A DNA stretch of 54,826 nucleotides, from contig JAIRNC010000001.1 in NCBI GenBank assembly GCA_031258255.1, forward strand, positions 1-54,826, read 5' to 3'. The number at the start of each line of letters is the position of its first letter. Within the stretch, counting starts at the first letter, position 1. The translations under genes and the position numbers were made by a program. Positions 26,724 to 35,640 of this stretch are shown here, in pieces. The notes under the pieces are model-generated. The model saw nothing but the letters and a program-made list of their open reading frames with translations, searched no databases and had not been told where the DNA came from. The DNA is from Synergistaceae bacterium. GTDB taxonomy: Bacteria; Synergistota; Synergistia; Synergistales; Synergistaceae.

Positions 26724-27148
26724 CCTATCTCCTCCGCCGTCTCCGGGAGCTCCTTTATGGCCGTCTCCCAGTCCTCGTTCCACGTCGCGAGATCCCATAT
26801 CTCCAGACGGTTGTCGTTGCCGTTGACGCTCACTTCCTGGCTGATGCCGGCGTAGCCCCTCAGAAGCTGGGGCAGCAGGATCCGCCCGGCCACGTCTATC
26901 TCCAGCTCGTGCGCGGACGCCATTATCATCCTGCGGAGCTTGCGCTCGCTGGCGGTCCCGGTTTTCTTCTCCGAGAGATTGTCCAACAGCACCTCCCACT
27001 GAGACATGGGGAAGACGGAAATGCACTTTTCGATGCCGATCGTCGCCATGACGAATTGCCCGAGCTCGTCACGGAAACGAGCCGGCAGGACGATCCTGCC
27101 CTTGGCGTCGAGCTTATGTACGTAATGGCCGAACAATCCCTTCGACAA
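26711..27148 (-). CDS. mraZ: Transcriptional regulator MraZ
   Basis: A 145-residue protein with two SpoVT/AbrB-like halves: GHYVHKLDAKGRIVLPARFRD and ELEIDVAGRILLPQLLRGYAG. MraZ is the first gene of dcw clusters and represses its own operon in E. coli by binding repeated TGGG sites near the promoter. Start is TTG at 27148 with GGAGGGA about 7 bases upstream. Upstream sequence has one TGGGA followed by an AGGGA (about 27261-27274, minus strand), a weak candidate operator. Confidence 0.96.
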   Translation of the reverse strand: MSKGLFGHYVHKLDAKGRIVLPARFRDELGQFVMATIGIEKCISVFPMSQWEVLLDNLSEKKTGTASERKLRRMIMASAHELEIDVAGRILLPQLLRGYAGISQEVSVNGNDNRLEIWDLATWNEDWETAIKELPETAEEIGWLL

Positions 27149-27273
27149 ACGCTATCCCTCCGAGGATGCCCCTTCACTGCCGCAGCGCTGTGATATGCCG
27201 TGACACGGAAAGCTCACGCGCCCTGACGGCTTGATTTCTCATCTCTTCTGCCTGGTCTTCCCTTACCTCCCAC

Positions 27274-27282
27274 TTTATAACA
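27274..27282 (-). promoter_or_regulatory. Candidate extended -10 promoter for the mraZ/dcw operon
   Basis: On the minus strand TGTTATAAA forms an extended -10 element about 125 bases before mraZ. The only -35-like sequence (TTGTGT, 27305-27300) is spaced too far for a strong match. TGGGA just downstream could be part of an MraZ site. This is the only long gap upstream of mraZ, so the operon promoter should be here, but the exact position is uncertain. Confidence 0.38.
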
Positions 27283-27398
27283 ACACTCGACACATCTTGA
27301 CACAACGATATCACATATTTTTATATTTGCAAGGCCATCCAGGTCTTTGCCAGCGAACAAAAATTAAAGAACAGTATCGCCTGCGGCGCAAAAGAATT

Positions 27399-27432
27399 AA
27401 AAAAACGCCGCAAACAAGCGTCTGCGGCGTCG
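27399..27432 (-). terminator. Rho-independent terminator after the carboxyltransferase gene
   Basis: On the minus strand an 8-bp stem ACGCCGCA/TGCGGCGT encloses a 9-base loop and is followed by seven T. It lies about 60 bases past the stop of the carboxyltransferase gene and separates that operon from the dcw transcript. Confidence 0.92.
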
Positions 27433-27490
27433 TTACGCACTATTAATTTGAGATCATCGGTTAAAGTTACAAGATATCAGAAAACACTTT

Positions 27491-28966
27491 CTATACTGGA
27501 TACGCGTTTTCCGCTATCGCTTCGTCAAGCCCGACGTTGACCAGCCTCTCCCTGGCGAACTTTTTCGGCAGGAAGTCCTTCGCCACCTGCGGGAACATCG
27601 CGTAGGAGAGGACGTCCTCAGGCTGCGTCGCCCACGCCCCCACCTCTTTGCGGAGCGATTCCATCTCCGGCGGGATTTTTTCGCCGGGGCGGCAGGAGAT
27701 GGGCTGCCCGCCGTCCGTGGCCTTCGCCTGGATCTCCTTGTTCACCGGCGCCGGGGTCTTGCCGTAATAGCCGAGGAAGTACTGCCGCACCTCTTTGGGG
27801 ATGACCTTCCAGCGCTCCCCCACCATGACGTTCATCGCCGCCTGAGTGCCGACTATCTGGCTCGTGGGCGTGACCAGAGGCGGGTAGCCCATCTCCTCCC
27901 TGACGCGGGGGACCTCCTCCAGGACGTCCTTCAGCTTCGAAAGGGCGTTGCCCTCCTTGAGCTGGCTCTGGAGGTTGGAGTACATCCCTCCCGGCACCTG
28001 GTACAGCAGTATGTTGATGTCGACGCCTGACACTCCCATGATTATGTCCGAATACTTCTCCTTCAGCTTGCTGAAGTAATCGGCGACGGGGAGCAGCTTT
28101 TCCAGCGACAGGCCCGTGTCGAGGGGGCCGCCGGACAGAGCCGCCACGATTGATTCCGTCGCGGGCTGGCTCGTCCCCATCGCGAAGGGCGAGATGGCGC
28201 AGTCGCACACGTCAGCCCCCGCCTCCAGGCCCTCAAGGTACGCCATCGCGGCAAGGCCGCTCGTGTAGTGGCTGTGGAGCTGTATCGGCAGATCGACCTT
28301 CGCCTTGATCGCCTCCACTAGGGAACGGGCTGCCACAGGCGAGAGGAGGCCCGCCATGTCTTTCACGCAGATGGAGTCGGCGCCCATGTCGGCCATGTCC
28401 CTGGCCTGCCTCGCGAAGAGATCGAGCGTGTGCACCGGTGAGATGGTGTACGAGATGGCGAGCTGGAGGTGCGCGCCCTCCCTCTTCACCTGATCGGCGG
28501 CGATCTCCATGTTGCGCAGGTCGTTGAGCGCGTCGAAGATCCTCACGATGTCGATGCCGTTGCCTATCATCCGCTTGACGAACTCACGCACCACGTCGTC
28601 CGCGTAGTGCCGGTAGCCCACTAGGTTCTGCCCGCGCAGCAACATCTGCAGCTTCGTCTTTTTGACCCGCTTCCTTATCTCGCGCAGCCGCTCCCAGGGA
28701 TCCTCGCTCAGGAAGCGCATCGCGGCGTCAAACGTAGCCCCGCCCCACATCTCCAGGGAGTGGTAGCCCACCTCGTCCAACGCCTCGCAGATCGGGATCA
28801 TGTCGCTCGTGCGCAGCCTGGTGGCCATTATGGACTGGTGCGCGTCGCGGAGCCCCGTCTCGGTGATCCCGACGGCGCGCTTCGGCGTCTTGCTCGCCAC
28901 GGGAGGTGTTTTCGCCACAGGGGCGACGCTGTTTTGCGCTGGTTGTTTCGCTGTTTTCATAGACAT
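27491..28966 (-). CDS. Biotin-dependent carboxyltransferase subunit (OadA/PycB/5S type)
   Basis: The protein (about 491 residues from the preferred start) has the alpha/beta-barrel carboxyltransferase domain: ITETGLRDAHQSIMATRLR, the carboxylated-Lys motif DSICVKDMAGLL, metal ligands LHSHYTSGLAAMAYLEG, and the conserved C-terminal PUF-like region PGGMYSNLQSQL. It transfers carboxyl groups between biotin and pyruvate/oxaloacetate. No biotinyl (MKM) domain follows, so a separate biotin carrier protein is needed and is not in the window. The start at 28966 is 10 bases after GGAGGG; the ATG at 28984 contains that site and is unlikely. It is the last gene of its operon. Confidence 0.9.
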   Translation of the reverse strand: MSMKTAKQPAQNSVAPVAKTPPVASKTPKRAVGITETGLRDAHQSIMATRLRTSDMIPICEALDEVGYHSLEMWGGATFDAAMRFLSEDPWERLREIRKRVKKTKLQMLLRGQNLVGYRHYADDVVREFVKRMIGNGIDIVRIFDALNDLRNMEIAADQVKREGAHLQLAISYTISPVHTLDLFARQARDMADMGADSICVKDMAGLLSPVAARSLVEAIKAKVDLPIQLHSHYTSGLAAMAYLEGLEAGADVCDCAISPFAMGTSQPATESIVAALSGGPLDTGLSLEKLLPVADYFSKLKEKYSDIIMGVSGVDINILLYQVPGGMYSNLQSQLKEGNALSKLKDVLEEVPRVREEMGYPPLVTPTSQIVGTQAAMNVMVGERWKVIPKEVRQYFLGYYGKTPAPVNKEIQAKATDGGQPISCRPGEKIPPEMESLRKEVGAWATQPEDVLSYAMFPQVAKDFLPKKFARERLVNVGLDEAIAENAYPV

Positions 28967-29047
28967 TTCAGAAAGACCCTCCATACCGCTTACCGCGAAA
29001 ATTCAAGAAGGCTGGCTAATCGTTTTGGCCGATCAATCAGCGTTTCT

Positions 29048-29998
29048 TTAATTGAATAATCCCTTGTCCCTCATATCCTTAAAGAGGAAGAGCGCTTCAT
29101 CGTCCACGTCCGACTGATCCTTGCCCTCAGCCAGCATGGCCTGGATCGTGTCGCGGGCCTCGGCCATCTCCTCCAGGCAGCCCAGGTTCCTGTACCCCTC
29201 CTCGATCATGCCGGCCTCACGGGCGTCCTCTATCCTGCCCGTGAGGTACCCGAAGGCGAACACGACGGCGCTCAGAAAGGCCAGCCGCTCGTCCGTGGCG
29301 GCCCACAGGTCAGAGAGTATGGCGGACTGCATCATGAGCTCGTCCATATAGACGTCGTCCTCGTCCGCCTCCGTGTCCTCGTCGTCGAAGGCCCATACCC
29401 CCGTTATGTAAAACGCCATGTCAGGGTCTATCGAGATCGCCTCGATCAAGGCTTCAGACGCCTCGCCGGACGCGCCGTCCAGCTCATAGAGGGCGATGGC
29501 GCGGCAGTACGCCGCTATCGGCGTCTCGCACATATCGGCATCAGCGGCGTCGACTGTCTTGCGGTACTCGCCCCTTTCCACGAGGATAGAGTAGTAGACT
29601 ATGCGCCCTGCTATGTAGCACTCGCTGTCCAGGTCTACTAGCTCCTGCGCCGCTTCGAACGCCCTCTCCTTTTCGCCCCGGAAGTACAGGAACGACGACA
29701 GGTCGGAGAGCATGGAGAGGAACAGGGAATAGTCGTTCTCGTCCACCGTCTCCTCGTGGCTCTTGATCGAAGGGCGGAGCGTCTCTATGGCCTCGTACAG
29801 CAGATCCATCCTCTCCATCGACGCCTCATCGTCCAGCTCCTGCCACGTCACGTACTTCGCGGCGGGGTTCTGGGGGTCGAGCCCCAGTATGGCCGCGGCG
29901 AGGCCGGAGCGTTTCTGTGAGTCGTCGGCGGATATCATCTCCTCGACCATGCCCTGGATCTCCGATCTGTTCTTTCCATCAGCGCTTTCAATTGTCAT
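29048..29998 (-). CDS. Acidic TPR-like protein of unknown function
   Basis: A 316-residue, strongly acidic, apparently soluble protein without signal peptide or membrane segment. Helical pairs such as YLYFRGEKERAFEAAQELVDLDSE-like segments around 105-125 and AYCRAIALYELDGASGEASEALIEAISIDPD-like segments around 165-195 resemble tetratricopeptide repeats. A run of Asp/Glu (DDEDTEADEDD) lies near residue 205. I do not recognise the family. It sits 17 bases after the GGDEF/HD gene with a good GGGAGG site, so it may act in the same pathway, but there is no direct evidence. Confidence 0.8.
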   Translation of the reverse strand: MTIESADGKNRSEIQGMVEEMISADDSQKRSGLAAAILGLDPQNPAAKYVTWQELDDEASMERMDLLYEAIETLRPSIKSHEETVDENDYSLFLSMLSDLSSFLYFRGEKERAFEAAQELVDLDSECYIAGRIVYYSILVERGEYRKTVDAADADMCETPIAAYCRAIALYELDGASGEASEALIEAISIDPDMAFYITGVWAFDDEDTEADEDDVYMDELMMQSAILSDLWAATDERLAFLSAVVFAFGYLTGRIEDAREAGMIEEGYRNLGCLEEMAEARDTIQAMLAEGKDQSDVDDEALFLFKDMRDKGLFN

Positions 29999-30015
29999 TT
30001 TCGAACCTCCCTAAA

Positions 30016-31854
30016 CTATATAAATTCGGGCGGCGTTTTAACGAGCTTTTCCGTAAACTCGCCCACCAAATCTGGGTCAAACTGCTTGCCGGCGCATAGC
30101 TGCACTGATTTTACGGCATCGTCCAGCGTCATTACGTCACCCTCTAAAGCCAGCGTGGCCATCCCCTCGACGGCGTCAAGTATCGAGATGAGCCTCGACG
30201 CGTATGGGATCTCATCCCCTCTCAGCTGGTTTGGGTATCCCATGCCGTCCCACCACTCGTGATGTGCCAGGATATTCTCCGCAGCGGGAGAGAGCTCCGA
30301 GATGCTCCGGGCGATCCTGTAGCCAGTCGCCATGTGCTGCATCGGCGGGGCGACCTTGTTCCTGTGCTGGTCTGCCCTTATAATGTCCAGTTCGCCCGGC
30401 GAGGCGAGCAGGCCTATGTCATGGTATCTGCACAGCAGACGGAACTCTTCCGGGTCGAGCTTCGAGGGCATATTCTCTATCGCCCACTCGCCCCAGAGCA
30501 CCATGCTCCTGCACCGTTTGCCCATAGCGCCGCCCATCATGCCGTGGAGCCTCTTTTCGAGTTCCGCCAGTATGACCTTCCTGGCTTTCTTCCCTCCTTG
30601 GAGCTTGTTGGCGTACATCTCGTCCTCAGACGCCTTCATGACGTCGTTTAGAACCTGCTCCGCGAAGTACTTCGTCGCGCACCCTAGCGCGACGCTCGTC
30701 CGGACGAACCCACCGGTCTTCCACATCGCGCAGGCGTCGGTAATGCTCTTAGCCCTCGACGCTGCCGCCGATAGGTCCGCGTTGGGGAGGATCATCAGGA
30801 ACTCGTCCCCCCCCAGCCTGTAGACGGAGTCGTTGTTCGTCGCGTTCTCCTTCAAAATGTCCGCTGCCGCGCGCAGGAGCGTGTCCCCCTCCTCGTGGCC
30901 GAACGCGTCGTTGGCGAGCTTCAGACAGTTGAGATCGGCGAAGATCAGGCTCAGGGGCAGGTACTCCTGCTTGTCGAAGGCCACGAGAGCCCTCTCGCAG
31001 GCCGCCCTGTTGTAAAGGCCCGTGAGCGCGTCGTGGCTGCTGACGTAGCTTATCTCCTCGACAACCCGCTTCGCCTCGGTTATGTCCTCCACTATGCCTA
31101 TCGCCCCAAGGAAGACCTGTTCGTCCGTCCGCACCGGGCTGAACGAGACCCTGACCCACCTCGCCTGGCTGCCGTCCTGCGGCTGGAACACGGATTCATG
31201 GCGGGAGCTGACGCCGATCAGCGCGTCCATGACCGCGATTTTGAACCGCTGGTACATTTTAGTGTCGCTGTCCTCGACCAGGCAGACGCCCAAGACCTCT
31301 GTGCGCTCGAAGCCGAATATCCCGAGGAAAGCATTGTTGCAGTCCGTGACGTAGCCGTCGCTGTTCACGTGGATGAACCCCAGCGGCGACTCGTGGAAGA
31401 TGGTCCTGTAGCGGTTTTCCTGCTCGGCCAGCCTTGAAATGGCGTCTGTATACCAACCAATGTCGCGGCAGTTCAGGACAAGGGCGTCCCCCCCATCAAG
31501 GCTTAACCAGTTGAACCTCGTCTCTAGGACGATTTCCTTGCCCGAAGCGTCCTTGACCGGGAAAGTCAGCGGTTTGTCATTTATTTTCTCCAGCCGCACC
31601 CTGCTGAAGATCGCGTCCAGGTAGACGCGCGGGAAAAAGTCGTCGACCGGGACCCTGCCGGGCTTACTCAGATCTATGCCCAAGGTGCGCCTAGCGAGAT
31701 CGGACGCCGCTACGACCGCACGCCCCTCGTCTACGACCAGGACTATCTCGTTCACGCCCTCAAAGAAACGCGAAAATTCGTCAGAGGCCGCGAATATCCC
31801 GTCATGCGGATTTTTACCCACTGCTTGGGCTGGTCTTTGAAGAATCTTTGGCAA
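30016..31854 (-). CDS. PAS-GGDEF-HD (HD-GYP-like) cyclic-di-GMP signalling protein
   Basis: A soluble protein of about 612 residues. PAS-like segments come first (about 30-130 and 140-255), with a GIVEDITEAK linker. A diguanylate cyclase domain has DALTGLYNR and the intact active site RLGGDEF. A C-terminal HD-type domain has RYHDIGLLASP and HHEWWDGMGYPNQLRGDEIPYASR. The GYP part matches HD-GYP phosphodiesterases, but HDIGK has Leu in place of Lys and the first metal-ligand His of helix 1 is not apparent. It may make and/or bind c-di-GMP. The TTG at 31854 follows GAGGAGG by 10 bases; the ATG at 31896 has no ribosome site. Confidence 0.88.
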   Translation of the reverse strand: MPKILQRPAQAVGKNPHDGIFAASDEFSRFFEGVNEIVLVVDEGRAVVAASDLARRTLGIDLSKPGRVPVDDFFPRVYLDAIFSRVRLEKINDKPLTFPVKDASGKEIVLETRFNWLSLDGGDALVLNCRDIGWYTDAISRLAEQENRYRTIFHESPLGFIHVNSDGYVTDCNNAFLGIFGFERTEVLGVCLVEDSDTKMYQRFKIAVMDALIGVSSRHESVFQPQDGSQARWVRVSFSPVRTDEQVFLGAIGIVEDITEAKRVVEEISYVSSHDALTGLYNRAACERALVAFDKQEYLPLSLIFADLNCLKLANDAFGHEEGDTLLRAAADILKENATNNDSVYRLGGDEFLMILPNADLSAAASRAKSITDACAMWKTGGFVRTSVALGCATKYFAEQVLNDVMKASEDEMYANKLQGGKKARKVILAELEKRLHGMMGGAMGKRCRSMVLWGEWAIENMPSKLDPEEFRLLCRYHDIGLLASPGELDIIRADQHRNKVAPPMQHMATGYRIARSISELSPAAENILAHHEWWDGMGYPNQLRGDEIPYASRLISILDAVEGMATLALEGDVMTLDDAVKSVQLCAGKQFDPDLVGEFTEKLVKTPPEFI

Positions 31855-32007
31855 GGATTTGCTTCCTCCTCTTAAAGCATGATGAAATTCTATCATAAAG
31901 GCAGATAAAAAAATACGAGATCACAGCAAACACTATCAGCATAACAAATGTATACGCGGAAATACGCGTGTGATAAGCGGCTGCAAGACCTGGCGCGCTC
32001 TGCCGGG

Positions 32008-35000
32008 TCAAAAGGCGCAGTCATGCCGGAAAGGGCAGCGCGGGCAGCGATCCCGGCGCGGGGAGAACGGTCCTGACACAGCGGCCTTAATAACCATTTC
32101 TATGCTCTGCGCCGTTTCGTCCAGCCCGTCTGGATCCAACAGCTCGCAGACGCCGCTCTCGTTTCCTGGCCGCAGGTATATCAGCCCGGCGTCGATCGTT
32201 CGAACCGCTTTGCCGCTAACGAGCCCCGCCGCTATTTTACAGACGGCGGAGTAGAAGTTCACCTGCTCGCGGTAGAGTTCGTCCGGCGCGCGCTCCACCT
32301 GCGTTATCTTCCAATCCCTGACGTGTGTCCCGCTATTGTCCTCCCAGAAGAGGTCGATGCTGCCGGCGAGGCGCACACCTTTAAACGGTACCACAAAAGA
32401 GAGTTCCTTGCACAGCATACCCTCACCGTCCAACTCGCGGAGCGCGGCGCACTCGTCCGTGGCGGCGAAGGCAAAAAGCCATGACCTGAGAGCATCCCGG
32501 TTACGCGACGAGGCGAATACAGGCCTTAAAAACGACGGGAGGCCCCTCTTGATCGCCTCCAGGGCGCTCCTGGGCATGCCGCCAGGCGGGAGCAAGCGCT
32601 CTAAGCCCTCTGCCGTGAAATCCCATTTCGCGAGCGCCCAGTGGGCCAGCGAGCCGAGATCCGCCCCCCCGTAGCCGTCACCGTCGGGGAGCTCCCACTT
32701 GAGCTCCCTGCCCTGACGGTACTTGGCGCGATACGCCGCCGGACACCACATGTAAAGCGAGTAGGCCGTGGCAGACAGGCCGGCGAGCGACACAGCCGGG
32801 AAGGCTGCGGCCATTTGCGTGGCTCGCCGTAATGGCCCGGTCGCTTCCATGTCATGTGACTCAGGCGCAGCCGGTTCAAAGCCGTTGGCGTGGGATATGG
32901 CGAAAGGCCTGCCGCTTTTTTCGTTTGCCTGAAGCAGCCAGCCGAGCCAGTTATCGCTTTCCAGGGACGCGCCAGGGCCCTGGACGCCGCAGCAGATCAG
33001 CTTGTCCTTCGCCCTGGTCATCGCCACGTACAGGAGCCGCTCCTTCTCCTCCCGCTCCTCTGCCCTCTCCAGGATATCGTGCCACTTGGCCGTCACCGAT
33101 TCAAGCGTCTCGCCGGGTGAGGCGTCGCAATCCACGCAGGGCAGCGCCCGCGCGACCACGCCTATGTGGCGGGAGACGGACGCCCGTGCCGTGACCTTAG
33201 GCCGTACCGGGCTCTCCATGCCCATCAACGCCACAACTGGGAACTCCTGCCCCTTAGACGCGTGGACGGTCATGACCCGCACGAAATCGCCCTCCTCTGG
33301 CGATTTCGGCTCGTCCGCCTGGAAACCTCCGCGCATGGCCCTCCCAAGGTAGTCGGCACAGGCGGAGAGGTTCCGTCCAAAATACGCTTCGTAATCGCGC
33401 GCGACCTCGACGCCGCGCAGGACGTGGGCCAAGACTCGCCCTCTCTGGGCGGGTTTGTACGCCGCAAGCCACGAGTCGTCCTCGATCAGGGAGAGCATCG
33501 CGGCGGAAGGCCCTGCCATCCTGGCCCTCCGCCGGAGCTTCATGAAGCGCGCCGCGGCGTCCGGGAAGAGTTCCGACAGCAGTTGCCACAATGAACCGGG
33601 GCTTTGCGCCATTAGTTCGAGCGACGCGCCGGGGGGGAGGCCTGAGAAGGGGGACTCTGCCCACCCCGCGAGCGCGTAATCGTCTCCAGGGTCGTCCAGC
33701 GCCCGCAGGAGGTTTATCATATCGCGTACCTCGCCCCTCCTGAAATAATCCATGCCACTCTCGAAGACAGCCGGTATCCCTGCCTCCTGCAACGCTTCCT
33801 CAAGGACGCCATAGAAGGTCCTGCCCGGGACGAGTATCGCGATGTCGCCGTATTTGACCGGCCTGAAAGCCTCCTCTGCCTTGCCCCATATCTCGTCTTT
33901 GCCGCTCACCATGCCATTTAGCCTGCCCGCAAGGCACGCGGCGAGCTTTCTCCGCTTTTCCGCTATGGCTGGTTTACGTGGCGGCGCCTCGCCGTCTTCC
34001 GGCCCGTCGTCGTCGTCCGCGTAAAGGATGATTTCAAGGGGCTGCGGCGCGCCAGTGGCGCGTTTTAAATCGCGGAGTCCCCACCATGGCGCGTCCGTGG
34101 GCGCAAGGAGCGGCTCATAGCCGGGAGCGGCCGTGATGCCGCCGCCATCCGGCGAGATCACGCCGTCGGCCCATATATGGCTGAACACGGCGTTTATCGC
34201 GCCCATCATCGCGCCGCTCATCCTGTAGCTGCACGACAGCGGTATATTGATGGCGCCCGGGCGTTCCATGTACGAGGCGAACAGCCTGGGTTCCGCGTGG
34301 CGGAAGCGGTAGATCGACTGCTTGATGTCGCCCACCAGAAAGACCGAGGGGGCGTCCCCCTGGGACGCCAGCGCCTTTATCATGTCGTTCTGCAAGCCGT
34401 CTGTGTCCTGGAACTCGTCCACCAGCACGTGCTTGAATCTGCCCGAGCACGCGCCAGATGCCAGCGCGCGCGTGGCGTAACGCACGAGATCCGAAAAGGT
34501 GAGCCAGCCCGCTTGGCGCCTTGCCGAGTCCCAGTTCTCCCAACCGATGGCCGCGCTCGTTATGAGCATTTTCCTGGCTTCCGCTTCCGAAGGCTCGTAC
34601 GGCGGCCGCGCGAAGAGCGATTCCGATATCAGGGCCGCGTCCGCAAACCCTTTCTTCCAGTCCGTGAGCTTCATGCCCAGCGCGTCCTCTATCTGGCCCT
34701 TCAGTGTCGATTTTCCGGGGATTCTTGACAGCGCGCCGCCCATGAGGTCGCTCGTGAACAGCGCCGCCCCAGCCGGATCCGATGGAGCTTCGGGCCACCT
34801 GGAGCGCAGCCCGCGCAGCTTGTCCGCAAACGTGCCGCTGACTGACTCAAGTTCGCCGCCTATGGCCGGGAACACCTCGCCCCACCAAGCGTCACAGACC
34901 TCTTGCCAGCGGCCTGACAGCATCCCGACGAGCCTGCGCCTTGCGGCTTCCTCCCTTCCTGCCGTTACTGCCGCCATCCCCTCCGGGAGTTCGTTCATGC

Positions 35001-35640
35001 TGCCGAACACGTCGCTCGCATCCCGCGCGAGGGAGACCAGCGTCCCTGCCCCGAAGTAGTTGAGGAAGGCGACGTAGGAGCGCGAGGAGGTGAGTTCCCC
35101 GGCGAGCGCCCTCCATTCGCCGGGAAGCCCCCTGGAAATCCGCTCCGGCGCCGCTGTCCTGATGTCCTGCTTGTAGCCCTCCCAGAACTCCCTCACGGCG
35201 GCGTCGCCCACGAGGCGTGAACCAGGATCGATGTCCAGGCCGAGCCCAGACTCCCTGATTACCCGGAGCGCGAACGCGTGTATAGTCGAAATATAGGCTT
35301 CGTCCATCCTGTCGATGGCGCGGCCCAGATGCGCCAGCCCGATGGGGCAGGCCTTCAGCCATTTTACGAGCGTGTCCCTTATCCTGTCCCGCATCTCGTC
35401 AGCCGCCAGGTTGGTGAACGTGAGCGTCAGGATCTGGCTCAATTCGCAATCAGGGTCGGAGGCCAAGAGCCACGCGAACCGGCGGGCCAGCGTATGGGTC
35501 TTTCCAGTGCCGGCGCCGGCGCTCACCACCGTGAGCGCAGCCTCAGACGTTATCGCCTGGCGCTGCTCCTCCCGCTCATCGCTCAGGAGCTTTGTCAGGA
35601 TATCCGGGGCAGCAGGTGCGCTTTCAGCCTGATTCGCCAT
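32008..35640 (-). CDS. addA: AddA-like UvrD/Rep helicase with PD-(D/E)XK nuclease
   Basis: A 1210-residue SF1A helicase-nuclease for double-strand break repair. Walker A is SAGAGTGKTHT (40-50), motif II is VDEFQDTDG, and motif III is VGDIKQSIYRFRHAEP. Near the C-terminus VRVMTVHASKGQEFP and RLLYVAMTRAKDKL-like motifs are present. A RecB-like nuclease domain follows with GSIDLFWED and VRDWKI. Cys in MWCPAAYRAKY plus a terminal CPRCPFRHDC (CX2CX5C) form a pattern known for Fe-S nucleases such as AddB and Cas4, which is not usual for AddA. ATG directly follows the addB stop. Confidence 0.93.
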   Translation of the reverse strand: MANQAESAPAAPDILTKLLSDEREEQRQAITSEAALTVVSAGAGTGKTHTLARRFAWLLASDPDCELSQILTLTFTNLAADEMRDRIRDTLVKWLKACPIGLAHLGRAIDRMDEAYISTIHAFALRVIRESGLGLDIDPGSRLVGDAAVREFWEGYKQDIRTAAPERISRGLPGEWRALAGELTSSRSYVAFLNYFGAGTLVSLARDASDVFGSMNELPEGMAAVTAGREEAARRRLVGMLSGRWQEVCDAWWGEVFPAIGGELESVSGTFADKLRGLRSRWPEAPSDPAGAALFTSDLMGGALSRIPGKSTLKGQIEDALGMKLTDWKKGFADAALISESLFARPPYEPSEAEARKMLITSAAIGWENWDSARRQAGWLTFSDLVRYATRALASGACSGRFKHVLVDEFQDTDGLQNDMIKALASQGDAPSVFLVGDIKQSIYRFRHAEPRLFASYMERPGAINIPLSCSYRMSGAMMGAINAVFSHIWADGVISPDGGGITAAPGYEPLLAPTDAPWWGLRDLKRATGAPQPLEIILYADDDDGPEDGEAPPRKPAIAEKRRKLAACLAGRLNGMVSGKDEIWGKAEEAFRPVKYGDIAILVPGRTFYGVLEEALQEAGIPAVFESGMDYFRRGEVRDMINLLRALDDPGDDYALAGWAESPFSGLPPGASLELMAQSPGSLWQLLSELFPDAAARFMKLRRRARMAGPSAAMLSLIEDDSWLAAYKPAQRGRVLAHVLRGVEVARDYEAYFGRNLSACADYLGRAMRGGFQADEPKSPEEGDFVRVMTVHASKGQEFPVVALMGMESPVRPKVTARASVSRHIGVVARALPCVDCDASPGETLESVTAKWHDILERAEEREEKERLLYVAMTRAKDKLICCGVQGPGASLESDNWLGWLLQANEKSGRPFAISHANGFEPAAPESHDMEATGPLRRATQMAAAFPAVSLAGLSATAYSLYMWCPAAYRAKYRQGRELKWELPDGDGYGGADLGSLAHWALAKWDFTAEGLERLLPPGGMPRSALEAIKRGLPSFLRPVFASSRNRDALRSWLFAFAATDECAALRELDGEGMLCKELSFVVPFKGVRLAGSIDLFWEDNSGTHVRDWKITQVERAPDELYREQVNFYSAVCKIAAGLVSGKAVRTIDAGLIYLRPGNESGVCELLDPDGLDETAQSIEMVIKAAVSGPFSPRRDRCPRCPFRHDCAF

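Noticed and set aside
27297-27321. Plus-strand TTGACA followed by a TATATT-like box upstream of mraZ
   Set aside because: It would point into the 3' ends of minus-strand genes, with no plus-strand gene to serve.
31814-32011. Possible 65-residue one-helix membrane protein between the addA-like and GGDEF genes
   Set aside because: It would start with TTG overlapping the addA stop, has no ribosome site, and overlaps the GGDEF gene start; hydrophobicity may be due to an AT-rich promoter region. Not excluded.
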